Assembly: GCF_014197445.1 (NCBI RefSeq) | Contig: NZ_JACIFO010000002.1 | Location: forward strand, 361,372 to 425,371 | Direction: 5' to 3' | DNA length: 64,000 nt | From: Mesonia hippocampi | GTDB lineage: Bacteria > Bacteroidota > Bacteroidia > Flavobacteriales > Flavobacteriaceae | Shown here: positions 44,952 to 56,158 of the stretch, one piece after another | Position numbering within the stretch: the stretch's first letter is position 1 | Layout: every line of letters begins with the position of its first letter | Position numbers and translations under genes: made by a program | Notes under the pieces: generated by a model | What the model was told of the DNA's origin: nothing | Database searches by the model: none | Seen by the model: only the letters and a program-made list of their open reading frames with translations

Positions 44952-46094
44952 TTATTGTTTAGGTTTGCGCTTTTTCTTCTTTTTAAGTTTGTTTATCCAA
45001 ATAATAACTCCCGTAACAGGTAAGCTAGTTGCAATAAGACAAGCTATAAAATAAATGGTTTTAGAGAACAACCCGAAAATATCCCCCATGTGTAAAGGCT
45101 TTATCAAAGCGGTGATTTTTTCATTAAGAGGTTTTTCCGCAAAAATTTCTTTACTTCTTACCTTAGCGTTTAAATCAAGCTTAAGCTGGTCGGAAATAAC
45201 AGGAGATAAGCCCTCTTCATTATATTTACGAACGCTGTAAACTCCTGTTTCGTTTGGCGGGAAGGATAAGTATATTTTTCCTTGGTGAGGGAACTCTTTG
45301 TTGACCGTATCCAGAATTGTAGCAATACTTACTGGGCTTTCGTGTGGCTTTAAGTTTGAAGTGAGTTTTGTACCTCCCCCGCGATTTCCAAAAACTTTTG
45401 CGCCTAGTACATCGCTTGCAATATTTCGGTAGCCTTCAAATGACCAACATAAGCCGGTGAGCGACATGATAAGCAGGAATATACAAGTGTAAAAACCTAA
45501 AGTGTTGTGTAAATCATGGTTTATTCGTTTCCAATTTGCAGAGAATTTTATTTTAAAGCCAGGTTTAAAGCTCTTCCATTTTAGTTTTTTAGGAAACCAT
45601 AATACAATTCCGGATATAGAAAGAATAATAAAAATTATGGTTGCAATCCCAACAATGGGTCTTCCTATGGGAATGTCTAATAGTAACCAACGGTGAAGCT
45701 TAAACATTGTCATGAAAAAATCATCGATAGCGGTTTTTGTGTCGGCAGTATAATCGCCCGTATATTGGTTTACATAATAAGTAGTACCTCGACGTTGTTT
45801 TGGGCTGGTTTTTACTGTAAATTGGTAAGGGGTTGTATGGGTTGTAGGAATAAGTACTCGGGTAACCTCACCTTCTTTTTCGAGTTTATCGCGAAGTTCT
45901 TCTATGGTAAGTAATTCTGTTTGTGCTGTAACAATAAAGTCTTCTTTAAAGAAAGACTTTATCTCCTTTTCAAACGTAAGGATGGTTCCGCTTAAACAAA
46001 CTAAAAAAAGAATAATTCCGCTTGCTACTCCTAGCCATAGGTGTACATCGTTGATAAAAGTTCTAAAAGTATATTTTTTCTTTTTTTTTGTCAT
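44952..46094 (-). CDS. PepSY-domain membrane protein (putative ferric-siderophore reductase)
   Basis: The 380-residue inner-membrane protein has four membrane helices. The first is near residue 17 and contains HLWLGVASGIILFLVCLSG, with His residues that could bind haem. PepSY-like segments (about 30-110 and later) and a C-terminal helix with basic tail follow. Its HRWLLLD and HDLHNTLGFY motifs are typical of PepSY-associated TM proteins, some of which reduce ferric siderophores. It lies after the TonB siderophore receptor on the same strand, with a hairpin in between, which supports that role. Confidence 0.92.
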   Translation of the reverse strand: MTKKKKKYTFRTFINDVHLWLGVASGIILFLVCLSGTILTFEKEIKSFFKEDFIVTAQTELLTIEELRDKLEKEGEVTRVLIPTTHTTPYQFTVKTSPKQRRGTTYYVNQYTGDYTADTKTAIDDFFMTMFKLHRWLLLDIPIGRPIVGIATIIFIILSISGIVLWFPKKLKWKSFKPGFKIKFSANWKRINHDLHNTLGFYTCIFLLIMSLTGLCWSFEGYRNIASDVLGAKVFGNRGGGTKLTSNLKPHESPVSIATILDTVNKEFPHQGKIYLSFPPNETGVYSVRKYNEEGLSPVISDQLKLDLNAKVRSKEIFAEKPLNEKITALIKPLHMGDIFGLFSKTIYFIACLIATSLPVTGVIIWINKLKKKKKRKPKQ

Positions 46095-46125
46095 GATAAA
46101 AACCTCTTTAATAAAATCTAAAAAA

Positions 46126-46155
46126 CCTAAAACATAGTGTTCGCTATGTTTTAGG
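46126..46155 (-). terminator. Hairpin/attenuator between siderophore receptor and PepSY gene
   Basis: CCTAAAACATAG (46126-46137) and CTATGTTTTAGG (46144-46155) form a perfect 12-bp stem. On the minus strand it follows the receptor stop codon and is followed by a run of T, as in an intrinsic terminator. It would lower expression of the PepSY gene relative to the receptor. Confidence 0.75.
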
Positions 46156-46182
46156 TAATCTGAAAATGGAATAATTGCTTTT

Positions 46183-48600
46183 TTAGAACGAGTAAGTAAC
46201 TACTCCAGCAAATGTTCTTGGATCGGTTTGATTGATATATCTTGTTCTATATGCGTTGTAACCTACTTCGTCTAATAAGTTATTCACTAAGAAACGTACT
46301 TTCCAATTTTCGTTAAACTTATACGCAGCTTGGAAGTTAACCAGTGTGTAAGCATCTACATCGAATGGTTTTTGTAGAGGAACAATTCCTTCGTGGGTTA
46401 CACTTCTACTCCAGTCGTTTATAGGTCTTTTTCCCGTGTAGTAAGCACCAGCACCAAGCGATAAACCTTCTAAGCTTCTTTTAAAGCTGTAATTTACATA
46501 AAGGTTGGCTGTGTGTTTAGGCGTATTTAGTGGGGCCGAGTTATAAACGTAAGAAGTATGCTCTTTGTATTGTGCTTCGATAAACGAGTAGCCTGCAATA
46601 ATTTCTAGGTTTTCTAACGGACGCCCTGTTAATTCTACTTCTACCCCTTGGCGTTGGTCGTTTCCTCCTTTTGCGTAGTATAAAATATTGGTCCAAGAGT
46701 CATCATAAACAGGCAGGTTGATGTTTTTGTTGTTTATCTTGAATAAAGTTAAGTTGAAACGTAACCTGTCGTTTAACCAAGTGGTTTTTAAACCTGCTTC
46801 TAATTGGTCGTAACGCTCATTTCCTAATTCCTCTCCATTCTCTCCTAATCGAGTTGCTGTTCTTGGGTAAGAGCTATTGGTGTAAGAAGCAAAAATATTG
46901 ATGTTTTCTGTTGGCGAAATAATAAGTCCGGCTAATGGGTTAAAGGCATCGCTTGTTGTATTTTCTACACCAGACATGGTTTGGGTACTGCTGTAACGTA
47001 ATCCTAAAAATGTTTTTAGATATTTATTCCAAGTAATTACATCTTGGGCTACAAATCCTAAAGATTTTGTTTCGGCAGCACTTAGGCGAGTGTTTTTTAA
47101 ATCGGTGATTTTATCGTTAGGAAAAACATGGCTGTTGTTAGGGTTAAATACATCGATTACATCTCCGAAGGCTTCAAAGTCTCCATTGTTATTCATGGTT
47201 CCTCCTACGTAGCTTGCGGTGCGGTATTTTGTTCTTCTATAATCAAACCCAACTTGGAAGGTATGTTTTATGCTTCCTGTATAAATATCATCACCAATAA
47301 GGTCGAATTGTAAAACGCTGTTATCGTCAGATCTTGTAGAGGTAGAGTAAGAGCGTTTTCTTTTGTTATAGATGGTTTCTCCGTTTTCTTTTACGGTTTT
47401 TCCTAGGCCAACTCCTTTATCATCTAAATCTAATTCAGATTTATAGAAGGCAGCTTTTAAGGTAAGTTTATCGTTAAGGGCTCTGTCAAAACGTATGCTG
47501 TAACTACTGTTGGTGGTGTTTGCTTTATCGTTTTCAAAACCAAGAAAAACATCATGTGGTAAATCATAAATAGCATTGATGTTATTTGCGTTTAAATTTA
47601 CTGTACCTAAGTCTGGTGTTCTGCTATCGGTAAAGTAATCCATTTCTAGGGTAACTTTTGTTTTATCATCAATTCTCCACTGTAAGGAAGGGTTAATGTA
47701 GAACCTTTCAGACGAAATGTATTTTCGGTAGCTGTCGGCACGTTCTAAAGAACCATTAATGCGGTAAGCGATTTTTTTCTTTTCATCGATAGGGCCGTAA
47801 ACATCAAATGTAGGACGTACTTGCCCGTAGCTTCCTACGCGTAACGAAGCCTCTCCTCCATATTGATATTTTGGAGTTTTGGTAACAATATTAATTACGC
47901 CTCCTGGGCTTCCTAAATCTGTAGCAACTCCTTGCGTAATGGCAGCACTTCCTTTAAGTACTTGGATGTTGTCTACTCCTTGCATATCGGTAAGCAGCCC
48001 TACTCCTCTAAAATCTGAATGTACACGTACTCCATTTTTTAGAATAGGAATTCCTCTAAATCCACGAGACGACATGCTTTCTCTTTTATTACCATAGGTA
48101 GCAAATGTATATACACCAGGTACGTTTTTTGTTGCCTCGGCAATGGTAAGTGCACCTTGATCTTCGATAAGTTTTTCTCCAATTACCGAAATACTTTGAA
48201 TTTGCTCGTATGGCGCAAGGGGTAATCGGGTTAAAGCCTCTATTTTATCGGGGTGTTTGTATCTGTTTCCAAACACTTCTACAGTGTTTAGTTGAGTATC
48301 TTCTGTTAGGCTAAAGTTTATGTTGGCAAAAAACTCTTTATTGATTTCTAGTGTGTTTTTTACAGTAATAAAACCTACTGTACTAACAGTAATGGTTTGA
48401 TTTCCATAAGGAATATCGGTAAGAATAAATTTTCCGTCAGCATCTGCTGCTGCTCCAATTTGTAAGTTTGCTATATAAACGTTTGCAAAAGGTATGGGTT
48501 CACTTTCTGTAGTGGTTACCTGGCCTTTTATGGTAGCATATTGTTGTGCAAAGCTAATAAAGCAACTTAATAGCAATCCGAGGGTCAATAGCTTTTTCAT
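46183..48600 (-). CDS. TonB-dependent siderophore receptor
   Basis: I start at ATG 48600 (MKKLLTLGLLLSCF), giving 805 residues with a signal peptide (cleavage near SFAQ); a start at 48639 would put 13 residues before it. A carboxypeptidase-regulatory-like domain (about 20-105) is followed by the plug (NVPGVYTFATYG, SRGFRGIP) and a 22-stranded barrel ending in FAGVVTYSF. The plug motifs match the siderophore-receptor (FhuA/FecA-like) group. The PepSY protein gene is downstream. A candidate iron-type operator lies at 48672-48690, 72 bp upstream of the start. Confidence 0.95.
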   Translation of the reverse strand: MKKLLTLGLLLSCFISFAQQYATIKGQVTTTESEPIPFANVYIANLQIGAAADADGKFILTDIPYGNQTITVSTVGFITVKNTLEINKEFFANINFSLTEDTQLNTVEVFGNRYKHPDKIEALTRLPLAPYEQIQSISVIGEKLIEDQGALTIAEATKNVPGVYTFATYGNKRESMSSRGFRGIPILKNGVRVHSDFRGVGLLTDMQGVDNIQVLKGSAAITQGVATDLGSPGGVINIVTKTPKYQYGGEASLRVGSYGQVRPTFDVYGPIDEKKKIAYRINGSLERADSYRKYISSERFYINPSLQWRIDDKTKVTLEMDYFTDSRTPDLGTVNLNANNINAIYDLPHDVFLGFENDKANTTNSSYSIRFDRALNDKLTLKAAFYKSELDLDDKGVGLGKTVKENGETIYNKRKRSYSTSTRSDDNSVLQFDLIGDDIYTGSIKHTFQVGFDYRRTKYRTASYVGGTMNNNGDFEAFGDVIDVFNPNNSHVFPNDKITDLKNTRLSAAETKSLGFVAQDVITWNKYLKTFLGLRYSSTQTMSGVENTTSDAFNPLAGLIISPTENINIFASYTNSSYPRTATRLGENGEELGNERYDQLEAGLKTTWLNDRLRFNLTLFKINNKNINLPVYDDSWTNILYYAKGGNDQRQGVEVELTGRPLENLEIIAGYSFIEAQYKEHTSYVYNSAPLNTPKHTANLYVNYSFKRSLEGLSLGAGAYYTGKRPINDWSRSVTHEGIVPLQKPFDVDAYTLVNFQAAYKFNENWKVRFLVNNLLDEVGYNAYRTRYINQTDPRTFAGVVTYSF

Positions 48601-48671
48601 ATATAAATTTAAATTAGACTGTTTATAAATTGAGGGCAAAATTAACTCTCCTTTTCGAATCTTTAAAGCTT

Positions 48672-48690
48672 ATTTAGATTTAATTCAAAT
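48672..48690. promoter_or_regulatory. Weak candidate Fur/PerR-type operator upstream of the siderophore receptor
   Basis: This 19-bp stretch matches ATTTAGAAT-N-ATTCTAAAT at 15 positions, less than the sites at 10081 and 32222. It lies 72-90 bp upstream of the receptor ATG. The context of siderophore receptor plus PepSY reductase makes iron regulation plausible. Confidence 0.35.
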
Positions 48691-48835
48691 ATATTTTTTC
48701 GATGCATTTTAGGGATGTCATAACATTTAAGTATAGTTGACGTTTTTATTGTAAAGAATATTTTTAAGGAAGAACATAACTCGAACTAAAATATTTGGTA
48801 AGTTTGTGTTATAGATGATTTTTAATTTTAAGCAC

Positions 48836-49270
48836 ATGCCGTTGAAAAAGCAATTGAAATTTGATAAAGCTTATTTACGAATAGCACGAGAATGGAGTAA
48901 GTTATCTCACTGTAAGCGTCGTCAAGTTGGGGCTTTAATTGTGAAAGATAGGATGATAATTTCTGATGGATATAATGGCACCCCAACAGGTTTTGAAAAT
49001 TATTGTGAGGATGATGAAGGTTATACTAAATGGTATGTGTTACACGCCGAGGCAAATGCGATATTAAAAGTAGCAAGTTCTACAAACTCATGTAAAGGAG
49101 CAACCTTATACATAACCATGTCTCCTTGTAAGGAGTGTAGTAAACTTATTCATCAAGCAGGAATAAAAAGAGTAGTTTATTTAGAAAAGTATAAAGATAA
49201 CGACGGTTTACTCTTCTTAGAAAAAGCAGGAATAGAAATTACTCACTTAACAGCCTTAGAGGACGATTGA
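48836..49270 (+). CDS. Deoxycytidylate deaminase-family protein (ComEB/dCMP deaminase)
   Basis: Starting at ATG 48836 (MPLKKQLKFD), the protein has 144 residues. The zinc deaminase motif is HAEANAIL (His and the catalytic Glu), with the two zinc cysteines in SPCKECSKL. The N-terminal FDKAYLRIAREWSKLSHCKRRQVGA and GYNGTPTGF match dCMP deaminases, which supply dUMP for dTTP synthesis. A TAAGTTTG -7 box is at 48799-48806. The end overlaps the ctpA start by 4 bp, so the two are coupled. Confidence 0.93.
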   Translation: MPLKKQLKFDKAYLRIAREWSKLSHCKRRQVGALIVKDRMIISDGYNGTPTGFENYCEDDEGYTKWYVLHAEANAILKVASSTNSCKGATLYITMSPCKECSKLIHQAGIKRVVYLEKYKDNDGLLFLEKAGIEITHLTALEDD

Positions 49271-50853
49271 AATTTTATCAAAGTAAATACTTGCCCATTA
49301 TTATAGGAACTGCCTGTGCGCTTGGGGTTTGGTTAGGGTCTTTTGTGAAGCTAAACCAAACTACCAGCAGTTTTTTTACAGGAAATACCAAAAAAGATAA
49401 ACTTAACCGCCTTATAGATTATATCGACTATGAGTATGTAGATGAAGTAAATACCGATAGTATTGTAGATGTTACAGTAAATAGAATTCTCAAAAACTTA
49501 GACCCACATTCTACGTATATTCCTGCAAAAAAATACGCCGAAGTCTCAGAGAATATGCAAGGAGACTTTGTAGGTATTGGCGTTAGTTTTTATCGGATTC
49601 AAGATACGGTAGCCGTTATACGCCCATTGCCTAACAGCCCTGCAGAAAAAGCAGGTATAAAAGCTGGAGATCGTATTTTATATGCAAATAACATTGCTTT
49701 ATTCAATACAGCTATAGGAAACGATTCACTAAAAAAAATTCTAAAAGGAGAACCCAAAACAAAAATTAACTTACAAATAAAGCGGCAAGAAACTTCAGGT
49801 TTATTAAGCATTGCTGTAGAGCGCGACCATATTCCTATAAAAAGTATAGATGCTGCCTATATGCTTAATGCACGCTTAGGCTATGTGAAAATAAATCGTT
49901 TTTCGGAAACAACAGCACAAGAATTTCAAGAAGCTGTAAAAGCATTAATAACCCAAGGAGCAACAGAGCTTTGTTTAGACCTGCGAGATAACGGAGGAGG
50001 GTATTTAGACCAAGCAGTAAAGATAGCCGATGCATTTTTACCAGATAATAAGCTTATTGTTTTTACTAAAAATAAAAACGGACACATTAATAAAACCTAT
50101 GCTACTGCAGATGGCAGCTTTGAAAACACCAAGGTTTTTGTGCTTATAAATGAAAATTCAGCATCGGCAAGTGAGGTAATTGCAGGCGCTTTACAAGATA
50201 ATGATATAGGAACAATTATAGGAAGACGCTCTTTTGGTAAAGGACTTGTGCAGCGCGAAATGGATTTGGGCGACGGGAGTGCGGTAAGGTTAACCGTAGC
50301 AAGATATTATACTCCTACAGGGCGTTCCATTCAGCGCTCTTATGCTAATGGTAGCAATGCATATTTTCAGGAATATACTGAGCGCTATAATAATGGAGAG
50401 TTGTTGCATAAAGATAGTATCCAAGTAAACGATTCGCTTAAATTTACAACTCCAAAAGGAAAAATAGTTTATGGTGGTGGAGGTATTATTCCCGATGTTT
50501 TTATCCCTAAAAATACAGATCAAAACAAAGAGAGTTTAGACTATATGCTTAGAGGCGGGGTGATAGATAGGTTTATTTTTAATAAATTAGAAGAAAACAG
50601 AAAGTATTATAATCAATTAACATTAGAGCGTTTTGAAAAAGAAGTTGTGGCAGATGAAGCGATGCTTGTAGCTTATATGGATTATTTAGGGCAGTTTGGG
50701 TTTGACTATCAGCTTTCTAAATATAAACCTTTATTAAAGCAATATTTAAAAGCTACAATAGCTTTGCAATTATTTGGAAGCAATGCCGCAGAAAAAATTA
50801 TCAATGAGCATGACCCCTACCTTCTTAAAGTAATACAATTAGACACAGAGTAA
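49267..50853 (+). CDS. S41 family C-terminal processing peptidase
   Basis: The 528-residue protein starts at TTG 49267, overlapping the deaminase gene by 4 bp. A signal anchor lies at about residues 8-25, a PDZ domain at about 90-175 (RPLPNSPAEKAGIKAGDRIL) and the S41 catalytic core at 180-390. The catalytic Ser is in NENSASASEVIAG and the Lys in GRRSFGKGLVQ. It is a periplasmic protease of the CtpA/Prc type, which trims C-termini of exported proteins. The last 130 residues form a charged helical tail common in Bacteroidota members. Confidence 0.94.
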   Translation: MKFYQSKYLPIIIGTACALGVWLGSFVKLNQTTSSFFTGNTKKDKLNRLIDYIDYEYVDEVNTDSIVDVTVNRILKNLDPHSTYIPAKKYAEVSENMQGDFVGIGVSFYRIQDTVAVIRPLPNSPAEKAGIKAGDRILYANNIALFNTAIGNDSLKKILKGEPKTKINLQIKRQETSGLLSIAVERDHIPIKSIDAAYMLNARLGYVKINRFSETTAQEFQEAVKALITQGATELCLDLRDNGGGYLDQAVKIADAFLPDNKLIVFTKNKNGHINKTYATADGSFENTKVFVLINENSASASEVIAGALQDNDIGTIIGRRSFGKGLVQREMDLGDGSAVRLTVARYYTPTGRSIQRSYANGSNAYFQEYTERYNNGELLHKDSIQVNDSLKFTTPKGKIVYGGGGIIPDVFIPKNTDQNKESLDYMLRGGVIDRFIFNKLEENRKYYNQLTLERFEKEVVADEAMLVAYMDYLGQFGFDYQLSKYKPLLKQYLKATIALQLFGSNAAEKIINEHDPYLLKVIQLDTE

Positions 50854-50869
50854 TATAATAGTAACTTAG

Positions 50870-50911
50870 AAAAGCAAAAAACCTTCGAGAAAATCGAAGG
50901 TTTTTGCTTTT
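50870..50911. terminator. Bidirectional terminator between ctpA-type and SOD genes
   Basis: AAAAGCAAAAAACCTTCGA pairs with TCGAAGGTTTTTGCTTTT with one unpaired base and a short loop. It lies between convergent genes and has A and T runs on the two sides. Confidence 0.9.
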
Positions 50912-50931
50912 AAGAAACTTTAAAAGTTTTC

Positions 50932-51540
50932 TTATTTCATTTCAGCATATTTTTTTGATACAGTTTCCCAGTTAATAACATTAAAAAATGCATTGATATA
51001 ATCAGGACGTCTGTTTTGGTAATTCAAATAATAAGCGTGTTCCCAAACATCTAATCCTAAAATAGGAGTTCCGCCACAACCAATACCAGGCATTAGTGGG
51101 TTATCTTGGTTTGCAGTAGAGCAAACATCTACTTTTCCTCCTTTATGTACACAAAGCCAAGCCCATCCAGAACCAAATTGTGTAGCAGCAGCATTAGAGA
51201 AAGCATCTTTAAAAGCTTCAAAAGAACCAAAAGCAGCATTGATAGCCTCTGCCAATTCTCCTGTAGGTTCACCTCCTGCATTAGGAGCCATTACTTCCCA
51301 AAATAAGTTGTGGTTGTAAAATCCGCCACCGTTGTTACGAACCGCTTTATTGTCCATATCTAAACCTGTAAGGATGTCTTCAATTGTTTTCCCGTCAAGT
51401 GCAGTACCTTCTATGGCAGCGTTAAGTTTATTGGTATACCCTGTATGGTGTTTTCCGTAATGAATTTCCATAGTTTTGGTATCGATATGAGGTTCTAATG
51501 CATCAAAAGCATAGTTTAATTTAGGTTGTTCAAAAGCCAT
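50932..51540 (-). CDS. sodB: Superoxide dismutase (Fe/Mn type)
   Basis: The 202-residue cytoplasmic enzyme dismutates superoxide. Metal ligands are His27 (HYGKHHTGY), His in FYNHNLFW near residue 80, and Asp and His in [12 protein letters not shown] near residue 165. Iron or manganese use cannot be decided with certainty by eye, though GSGWAWLC with the pattern around it is common in both. It is monocistronic with its own terminator. Confidence 0.96.
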   Translation of the reverse strand: MAFEQPKLNYAFDALEPHIDTKTMEIHYGKHHTGYTNKLNAAIEGTALDGKTIEDILTGLDMDNKAVRNNGGGFYNHNLFWEVMAPNAGGEPTGELAEAINAAFGSFEAFKDAFSNAAATQFGSGWAWLCVHKGGKVDVCSTANQDNPLMPGIGCGGTPILGLDVWEHAYYLNYQNRRPDYINAFFNVINWETVSKKYAEMK

Positions 51541-51741
51541 AATTGTATGATTTTAGTAGTTAAAAATTAAATTCAATCAAAATTACTTATTTATTACAAG
51601 GATAAAAATAAAAATATGTTATAAAAAGTTTAAACGCTGTATTTTTTATAGATAAAAACAATTGTGTATTAGAAATGTTTATACTGCTTTTGTTAAACTC
51701 AACTTTAATAAAAGTGTATTTTAGTAAAAAACTTTTTTCTG

Positions 51742-54700
51742 TTGGACAACTTCTTACCACTTACCATATACGATGCTTCTGCAGGAGCAGGAAAAACCTT
51801 TACAATTGTAAAGAATTACTTGAGTATTTTACTGCAAGCAAAATCTAGAGATTATTACCGAAATATTTTGGCAATTACATTTACCAACAAAGCTGTTGGA
51901 GAGATGAAGCTGAGAATTATAGAAAGCTTAAAAACATTTAGTCAAACGCCAGTTCCCGAAAAACACCAAGCCTTGTTGGCGGCAGTGCAGCAACAAACAA
52001 AACTTTCTGAGGAAGAAATACAACAAAAATCGGCCGATATTCTAAAACGATTATTGCATAATTATGCGGCTTTTGAGGTTTCTACCATCGATGGGTTTAC
52101 ACATCGTATTTTAAGAACCTTTGCAAAAGAGCTTGAAATACCGCTTAATTTTGAAGTTGCCTTAGATACCCAAAGTATTTTACAGCGCGCCGTAGATAGG
52201 CTTATTGCAAAAGCAGGGACAGAAAAACAGCTTACAAAAGTATTGATAGATTATGCCATTAGTAAAGCCGACGATGATAAAAGTTGGGATATAGGCAAAG
52301 ATTTATTCGAAATTTCTAAACTACTCACAAACGAAGATACCTTAGCCCAAGTAAACCGATTATCCCATTATAAGTTGCAGGACTTTACCTTGTATAATGA
52401 ACAGATAAAAAATGAGATAAAAACATTAAAAGAAGCTTGTGTAGAAACCGCAAAAAACTTTTTTAAGCTGCTGGAAAATCAAGGAATAGAGAAGGACTCC
52501 TTTAGCGGGAAATATGTGCCTAAATATTTTGAAAAAACACTTAGCGGAAAAGGAACTTTTACAGATAGAACTCCTAATTGGATAACCGAAATTCGCACAA
52601 AAAACCTATATCCTAAAAAAGCTTCGACAGCGCAACAAAGCTTACTAGAAAAGTTTCAGCCAGAAATAGCTTCTTATGTAGAGAACACCGAGAAGTGGTT
52701 TGAGGAAATTTATTTTTACGAACAAATACAAAAAAGCTTAACACCACTTTCGTTACTTACGGCGATTCAGGCAGAGGTTACTCAAATTAAAAAAGAAAAC
52801 AACCAGTTTTTAATTTCAGAGTTTAATACCAAAATATCCGAGCAGGTTGTAGGAGAGCCAGCGCCTTTTATTTACGAGCGTTTGGGAGAGCGGTACCAGC
52901 ATTTTTTTATAGACGAATTTCAGGATACGTCTGTTTTACAGTGGCAAAATTTAATTCCGTTAGTAGGGCATAGCATTACTACAGAAATTGCCGAGAATAA
53001 AACAGGAAGCTTACATTTGGTAGGCGATGCAAAGCAGTCTATTTACCGTTGGCGAGGCGGTAAAGCCGAACAGTTTATAGGCTTAAGCGGAAAGGAAAAT
53101 CCTTTCCCTGTAGAAAAATCTTACGAAAACCTGGGCGATAATTACCGGAGTTCTCCTGCCATCGTTAACTTTAACAACAGTCTGTTTAGTTATATGGCAA
53201 ATAGTTTTCCAGAAGAAAAGAAAGCATATAAAAATCTATATGAAAATGCAGCACAACATCCTCAAAAAACCACCGAAGGCTTTGTAGAACTTACTTTTTT
53301 AGACGCTAAAAATAACGAAGAAGCCGATAATGAATTTCCAGAAGAAGTAGAAAAGCGTATAAATAAACTAATAGAAAGCAATTATGCGTATAAAGATATT
53401 TGCATTCTAGTGCGAAAAAATAAACAAGGATTAAAAATTGCTTCACATTTAAGTGCAAAAGGAATTCCGCTTATCTCATCAGAATCGTTGTTGCTGGTAA
53501 ATTCTCCTAAAGTTAAATTTTTAGTAGCATTGCTGCAAAATATGCTGTTTCCTAATAAGAAAGAAGTAAGGTATGCCTTGCTGAATGAAGTCTTTGCTAT
53601 AAGAGAAAACCTAGGCGATTATTATGGGTTTATTACAGAAAATTTGCGTAAAAATCAAACTGATTTCTACCGCGATTTGTCGGTGGATCCAGAAGAGTTC
53701 AAGATAGAAAAAGCCTTGCAACTCCCATTATACGATATTGTAGAATATGCTATAAGAAGCTTTCAGCTAACCACCACTAGCGATGCTTATGTGCAGTTTT
53801 TTTTAGATGAAATTTTTGCATTTACTCAAAAAAATCACACAGGGATTTTAGGTTTTTTAGATTATTGGGAAGAACGGAAAGATAAATTAAGCATTAGTAG
53901 CCCAGAAGGCGAAAATGCCGTGCAAATTATGTCTATTCACAAGTCTAAAGGATTGGAGTTTCCTATTGTTATTTACCCGTATGTAAAAGATAATTTTGCT
54001 GACCTCTCTAGAGATAATCTATGGGTAGATATTCCTAATTCAAAGCTAATAAATCCAGTATATTTCTCAACGGTTTCCACAAAACTAGCCGCCGTAAACA
54101 CAACAGTATCTGAAGCGATAGCGCAACTTTTGGCAGAAAAACAATTAGACACCTATAATTTGCAATATGTAGCTTTTACAAGAGCCGAACAGCAATTATA
54201 CATCTTATCTTCTTTTAATAGGGCGGCAAAAAGCTTACCTAAAGAGACTACTTTTGAAGGCGTATTGATAAACTATTTACAAGAAAAACAACTTTGGGAA
54301 GAAAATAAATACACCTATCAGTTTGGAGTGTTTGTTGAAAAAACGCTACAAAAAGAGGAAATTGTTATACCGCAAATTCCTAAGTGGTTATCTTCAAACC
54401 CAGAAACTAAAAACATACAATTGGTAACAAAATCTGGCGCTTTATGGCAAACCAAAGCAGAGAAAGCCATTGAAGAAGGAGAGATGTTACATGAGCTTTT
54501 AAGGAAAATAATCCTTGCAAAAGATGTAGATGAGGTAGTAGAAAACGCATACCAACAAGGGCTTTTTCCTAACAACAAAAAAGCCTATTATTATAAAAGC
54601 TTAAAAGCAGTAGTAACACAGCCAGAGTTGGCGTTGTATTTTTCTGATAAAGTAACTACATATACCGAAAAAGAAATTATACACGAGCATAAATTTAAAC

Positions 54701-54885
54701 GTTTAGACCGTTTATGTATTATAGATAACAAAGCCATAATTATAGATTATAAAACAGGAAACTTCTATCCAAAACACCTAGAACAAATTACATCCTACGC
54801 AGCAGCAATAAAGAAGATGGGATATACGGTAAAAGAAAAACTATTGGTATATTTATCCGATCAAATAAGTATAAAAAAGCTGTAA
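51742..54885 (+). CDS. UvrD/AddA-like helicase-nuclease
   Basis: The 1047-residue protein starts at TTG 51742, since no ATG lies in frame before the P-loop. Superfamily I helicase motifs are in order: [10 protein letters not shown] (Walker A, residue 10), [17 protein letters not shown] (about 392), [23 protein letters not shown] (about 733) and [12 protein letters not shown]. The C-terminus holds a RecB-type nuclease ([19 protein letters not shown] near 1000). This is the AddA/RecB architecture for double-strand-break processing. The usual AddB-like partner is not beside it; sodB is upstream and kbl downstream. Confidence 0.92.
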   Translation: MDNFLPLTIYDASAGAGKTFTIVKNYLSILLQAKSRDYYRNILAITFTNKAVGEMKLRIIESLKTFSQTPVPEKHQALLAAVQQQTKLSEEEIQQKSADILKRLLHNYAAFEVSTIDGFTHRILRTFAKELEIPLNFEVALDTQSILQRAVDRLIAKAGTEKQLTKVLIDYAISKADDDKSWDIGKDLFEISKLLTNEDTLAQVNRLSHYKLQDFTLYNEQIKNEIKTLKEACVETAKNFFKLLENQGIEKDSFSGKYVPKYFEKTLSGKGTFTDRTPNWITEIRTKNLYPKKASTAQQSLLEKFQPEIASYVENTEKWFEEIYFYEQIQKSLTPLSLLTAIQAEVTQIKKENNQFLISEFNTKISEQVVGEPAPFIYERLGERYQHFFIDEFQDTSVLQWQNLIPLVGHSITTEIAENKTGSLHLVGDAKQSIYRWRGGKAEQFIGLSGKENPFPVEKSYENLGDNYRSSPAIVNFNNSLFSYMANSFPEEKKAYKNLYENAAQHPQKTTEGFVELTFLDAKNNEEADNEFPEEVEKRINKLIESNYAYKDICILVRKNKQGLKIASHLSAKGIPLISSESLLLVNSPKVKFLVALLQNMLFPNKKEVRYALLNEVFAIRENLGDYYGFITENLRKNQTDFYRDLSVDPEEFKIEKALQLPLYDIVEYAIRSFQLTTTSDAYVQFFLDEIFAFTQKNHTGILGFLDYWEERKDKLSISSPEGENAVQIMSIHKSKGLEFPIVIYPYVKDNFADLSRDNLWVDIPNSKLINPVYFSTVSTKLAAVNTTVSEAIAQLLAEKQLDTYNLQYVAFTRAEQQLYILSSFNRAAKSLPKETTFEGVLINYLQEKQLWEENKYTYQFGVFVEKTLQKEEIVIPQIPKWLSSNPETKNIQLVTKSGALWQTKAEKAIEEGEMLHELLRKIILAKDVDEVVENAYQQGLFPNNKKAYYYKSLKAVVTQPELALYFSDKVTTYTEKEIIHEHKFKRLDRLCIIDNKAIIIDYKTGNFYPKHLEQITSYAAAIKKMGYTVKEKLLVYLSDQISIKKL

Positions 54886-54907
54886 TATTGTAAATAAAAA
54901 TAAAACT

Positions 54908-56104
54908 ATGTATAGCGATAAAATCAAAAAGCAATTACAAGAAGAATTAGCAACCATAAAAAACGACGGGTTGTATAAAAAAGAACGCATTATTACCTCT
55001 GCACAAGATGCTGTAATAAAATTAGATAATGGGCAAGAAGTAATCAACTTTTGTGCAAACAACTACTTGGGGCTTTCTTCACACCCAGAAGTAGTGCAAG
55101 CAGCAAAAGATACTTTAGATACCCATGGCTTTGGGATGAGCAGTGTGCGTTTTATCTGTGGTACACAAGATATCCATAAAACTTTAGAGCAGAAAATAGC
55201 CGACTTCTATCACACCGAAGATACCATTTTATACGCAGCAGCTTTTGATGCAAACGGAGGGGTTTTTGAACCGCTTTTAACAAAAGAAGACGCCATTATA
55301 TCAGATTCATTAAACCATGCCTCTATTATCGATGGAGTTAGGCTTTGTAAAGCAGCTCGCTACCGTTATGAAAATAACAATATGGAAGATTTAGAAAAGC
55401 AGTTGCAAGAAGCTAATAAAAATGGAGCACGTTTTAAAATTATTGTAACCGACGGGGTTTTCTCTATGGATGGACTTTTAGCTCCGTTAGATAAAATTTG
55501 CGATTTGGCCGATAAATACGATGCTTTAGTTATGGTAGACGAATGCCATGCCGCTGGTTTTATAGGGAAAACGGGAAGAGGTACCCTAGAGGAAAAAAAT
55601 GTGATGGGAAGAGTAGATATAATTACCGGAACCTTAGGAAAAGCCTTAGGAGGTGCTATGGGAGGATACACCACAGGTAAAAAAGAAATTATAGAACTTC
55701 TAAGACAACGCTCTAGACCTTATCTATTCTCAAACTCTTTAGCGCCAACCATTGTAGGAGCATCCATAAAAGTATTCGATATGCTAGCAAACAATACCGA
55801 ATTACGCGATAAGCTAGCTTGGAATGCCACTTATTTTAAAGAAGCCATGAAAGAAGCTGGTTTTGATATTATAGAAGGAGACTCTGCAATTGTACCCGTA
55901 ATGCTGTATGATGCAAAACTTTCGCAAATAATGGCAGACAAACTTTTAGAAGAAGGCATCTATGTAATAGGCTTTTTCTTCCCAGTTGTTCCAAAAGAAA
56001 AAGCACGTATTAGAGTGCAACTTTCTGCAGCCCACGAAAAAGCACATCTAGACAAAGCTATTGAAGCATTCAAAAAAATAGGCAAAGAATTAAAGCTTAT
56101 TTAG
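54908..56104 (+). CDS. kbl: Glycine C-acetyltransferase (2-amino-3-ketobutyrate CoA ligase)
   Basis: The 398-residue PLP enzyme splits 2-amino-3-oxobutyrate with CoA into glycine and acetyl-CoA, after threonine dehydrogenase. The start [16 protein letters not shown] is typical of the alpha-oxoamine synthases, and the PLP lysine is in [14 protein letters not shown] near residue 244. The motif [11 protein letters not shown] and the [11 protein letters not shown]sp fit. The gene follows the AddA-like gene by 22 bp. Threonine dehydrogenase is not nearby. Confidence 0.95.
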   Translation: MYSDKIKKQLQEELATIKNDGLYKKERIITSAQDAVIKLDNGQEVINFCANNYLGLSSHPEVVQAAKDTLDTHGFGMSSVRFICGTQDIHKTLEQKIADFYHTEDTILYAAAFDANGGVFEPLLTKEDAIISDSLNHASIIDGVRLCKAARYRYENNNMEDLEKQLQEANKNGARFKIIVTDGVFSMDGLLAPLDKICDLADKYDALVMVDECHAAGFIGKTGRGTLEEKNVMGRVDIITGTLGKALGGAMGGYTTGKKEIIELLRQRSRPYLFSNSLAPTIVGASIKVFDMLANNTELRDKLAWNATYFKEAMKEAGFDIIEGDSAIVPVMLYDAKLSQIMADKLLEEGIYVIGFFFPVVPKEKARIRVQLSAAHEKAHLDKAIEAFKKIGKELKLI

Positions 56105-56158
56105 AAGAATTATGAATTATTTTTAAAACTTGTTAAGAAAACTTTATTATTAAAACTT

